This document shows, in pieces, positions 5,341 to 6,397 of a DNA stretch of 6,397 bases. The DNA comes from CAYRML01 sp964425485 (GTDB lineage: Bacteria; Bacillota; Dehalobacteriia; UBA4068). The position numbers were made by a program, and so were the translations under genes. Below the pieces are notes generated by a model. That model searched no databases. It was not told the origin of the DNA and saw only the letters and a list, made by a program, of their open reading frames with translations. The stretch spans positions 1-6,397 of the forward strand of contig CAYRML010000073.1 of assembly GCA_964425485.1 (NCBI GenBank). The letters are read 5' to 3'. Position 1 is the stretch's first letter. Each line of letters opens with the position of its first letter.

Positions 5341-5678
5341 TTTATTTAAAGGGAAGACATAAATATATAAAAAAGGCACTAGTTTATGAAAGCAGGACTT
5401 AAACCTCTGACCCGTGGATTATAATAAAAACGGTAAGTTCAGGAGAAAATGTATATTAAGCAAGTTTCAATAGTAAAATACATAATGAATTTTTTCACAC
5501 TGTCATTCGTCCACGGATCATACCATGGTGCCCACTAAATGCCTCCTTATATATCATTTCATATTCTCTTATTATTAAACCTCTCCACATTTCACATATT
5601 TACATAAATGCATCCCCCCTTAATTGAAAATCTTTGCCTTGCACTGATTCTTTTGTAATTTTATTCGATTTAAAAGAA
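5341..5678. other. AT-rich intergenic region without an intact gene
   Basis: No coding region of useful length is seen on either strand. What can be noted: a patch at 5392-5422 that, on the minus strand, resembles the variable loop and T-arm of a tRNA but pairs poorly; an orphan AAGGAGG (minus strand, 5548-5542) followed 6 nt later by GTG and a stop after five codons; and the 7-bp inverted pair CCGTGGA (5412-5418) and TCCACGG (5510-5516) about 90 nt apart. Otherwise the stretch holds A/T-rich sequence upstream of the MoaF-family gene. Confidence 0.6.
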
Positions 5679-5703
5679 TATAATATTTGAATTTAGTTAT
5701 AAT
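5679..5703 (+). promoter_or_regulatory. Candidate -10 elements upstream of the MoaF-family gene
   Basis: Two perfect TATAAT hexamers occur, at 5679-5684 and 5698-5703. Neither has a good -35 at 16-18 nt; the nearest resemblance is TTGTAA at 5653-5658, 20 nt from the first hexamer. Transcription from either would give a short leader to ATG 5738. Since perfect hexamers arise easily in AT-rich DNA, this is only a candidate. Confidence 0.35.
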
Positions 5704-5737
5704 AAACGAAAATATAATTGTTTAAGGAGGTTTAATT

Positions 5738-6397
5738 ATGGTTGAAACCACAATGAAAAATGCACCAAAAGAATGGAAAAACATGGAGGATTTTTCAGCT
5801 GGTATTAATGAAAACAGATACCCTGCCACAAAAGAATTAGCCGGTACTAATTTTATATTCAATAGTGATGATGGAAGCGAAAAAATAACTTTAGAGCTGA
5901 AGGCTGATGAATGTGCTTGGAGCTTTAAAGGGGAAAGTGGCACTGCCACTTATGAAGCAATAAAAGTCCAAGAAAACACTTATTTTATTGATTTAGTAAT
6001 TAAAAGTGAACAAGGCAAAACCTTAACCCTGATAGTTAACACAAAAACCTACCGGGCGGTTGCTGTTTATGTTTATATGTTGCTGAAAGATTTAAAGCCG
6101 GGTGAAACAATGGTGCAATGGGATCATTATGTAGGCACTATCGAAGGCGGAGAAGCCACCGGTATGGTTCCCCATTTTTCTCGTGACCTTATCGGTGAGC
6201 ATGCTGTTTACCAATATAGTCCCAACCATTTCTATGAACATTTATATATCAACAGTGAAAGATTTTTATGGCATTGCTTGCATGGCGAACAAAAAGGTCA
6301 TGGTGCGGCAGAATATGCTAAAGTGATGAAATTCCAGGAAAATAACTATATCCTAACTTGGAGAGAGCTGCTTATTCCCACAGGCACTTGTTTCTTC
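5738..6397 (+). CDS. MoaF-family protein (partial, 3' end beyond window)
   Basis: The open frame starts at ATG 5738, with a perfect AAGGAGG (5724-5730) 7 nt upstream, and runs 220 codons without a stop to the window edge. MoaF proteins are usually about 260-270 residues, so roughly 40-50 are missing. Residues about 34-112 look like the MoaF N-terminal beta-barrel domain (ELAGTNFIFNSDDGSEKITL, then VNTKTYRAVAV). Residues about 150-220 match the MoaF C-terminal domain closely: LIGEHAVYQYSPNHFYEHLY (151-170), WHCLHGEQKGHG (178-189), ILTWRELLIPTG (205-216). The family is named from molybdenum cofactor operons in enteric bacteria, but its chemistry is not established and many members, like this one, do not sit beside moa genes. 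Its fold resembles calycins such as phenolic acid decarboxylase, so a small aromatic ligand is conceivable (inference only). No signal peptide or membrane segment is visible. It appears to be separately transcribed from the tpl/ior cluster. Confidence 0.82.
   Translation, partial: MVETTMKNAPKEWKNMEDFSAGINENRYPATKELAGTNFIFNSDDGSEKITLELKADECAWSFKGESGTATYEAIKVQENTYFIDLVIKSEQGKTLTLIVNTKTYRAVAVYVYMLLKDLKPGETMVQWDHYVGTIEGGEATGMVPHFSRDLIGEHAVYQYSPNHFYEHLYINSERFLWHCLHGEQKGHGAAEYAKVMKFQENNYILTWRELLIPTGTCFF

Overview
The window looks like chromosome from an anaerobic, low-to-moderate GC member of the Bacillota (Clostridia or Negativicutes type). This is inferred from AAGGAGG-type ribosome binding sites, AT-rich intergenic DNA with near-consensus sigma-A promoters, short hairpin/U-tract terminators, and a ferredoxin-dependent, oxygen-sensitive 2-oxoacid oxidoreductase. 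No species can be named from the sequence alone.

Layout. Positions 1-4067 hold a minus-strand aromatic amino acid catabolism cluster, read right to left: tyrosine phenol-lyase (tpl, 2688-4067), a 246-bp gap with two strong hairpins, then iorA (675-2441) and iorB (109-678), which overlap by 4 nt and end at a strong terminator (25-56). Diverging from tpl on the plus strand is a GntR/FadR-type (FCD) repressor-like gene (4313-4960) with its own terminator (about 5009-5043). The 245-bp divergent control region carries an almost perfect tpl promoter (TTGACA-17-TATATT with extended -10), a perfect 28-bp palindrome just downstream of the predicted tpl start site, and an extended -10 promoter for the regulator. 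That promoter overlaps a related half-site and two short inverted repeats. This architecture suggests that the FCD regulator represses tpl and itself, probably responding to an aromatic or carboxylate ligand.

From 5044 to 5737 there is no intact gene. A plausible 3' gene remnant (5084-5266, no start codon) is followed by a good terminator (5295-5340). About 400 bp of AT-rich DNA follows, with a weak tRNA-3'-half-like patch and an orphan Shine-Dalgarno sequence. From 5738 to the window end is a MoaF-family protein (calycin-like, two-domain), cut off by the window edge.

How the genes may work together: Tpl splits tyrosine into phenol, pyruvate and ammonium. IorAB oxidises aryl-2-oxoacids (indolepyruvate, phenylpyruvate, 4-hydroxyphenylpyruvate) to aryl-acetyl-CoA plus CO2 and reduced ferredoxin. 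The cluster would thus give two fates for aromatic amino acids under one local regulator. No aminotransferase, tyrosine permease or acyl-CoA synthetase lies in the window, so those steps must be encoded elsewhere. I see no defence system, CRISPR array, insertion sequence or clearly new multi-gene system. The most notable features are the tpl-iorAB pairing and the heptamer-built 28-bp operator candidate.
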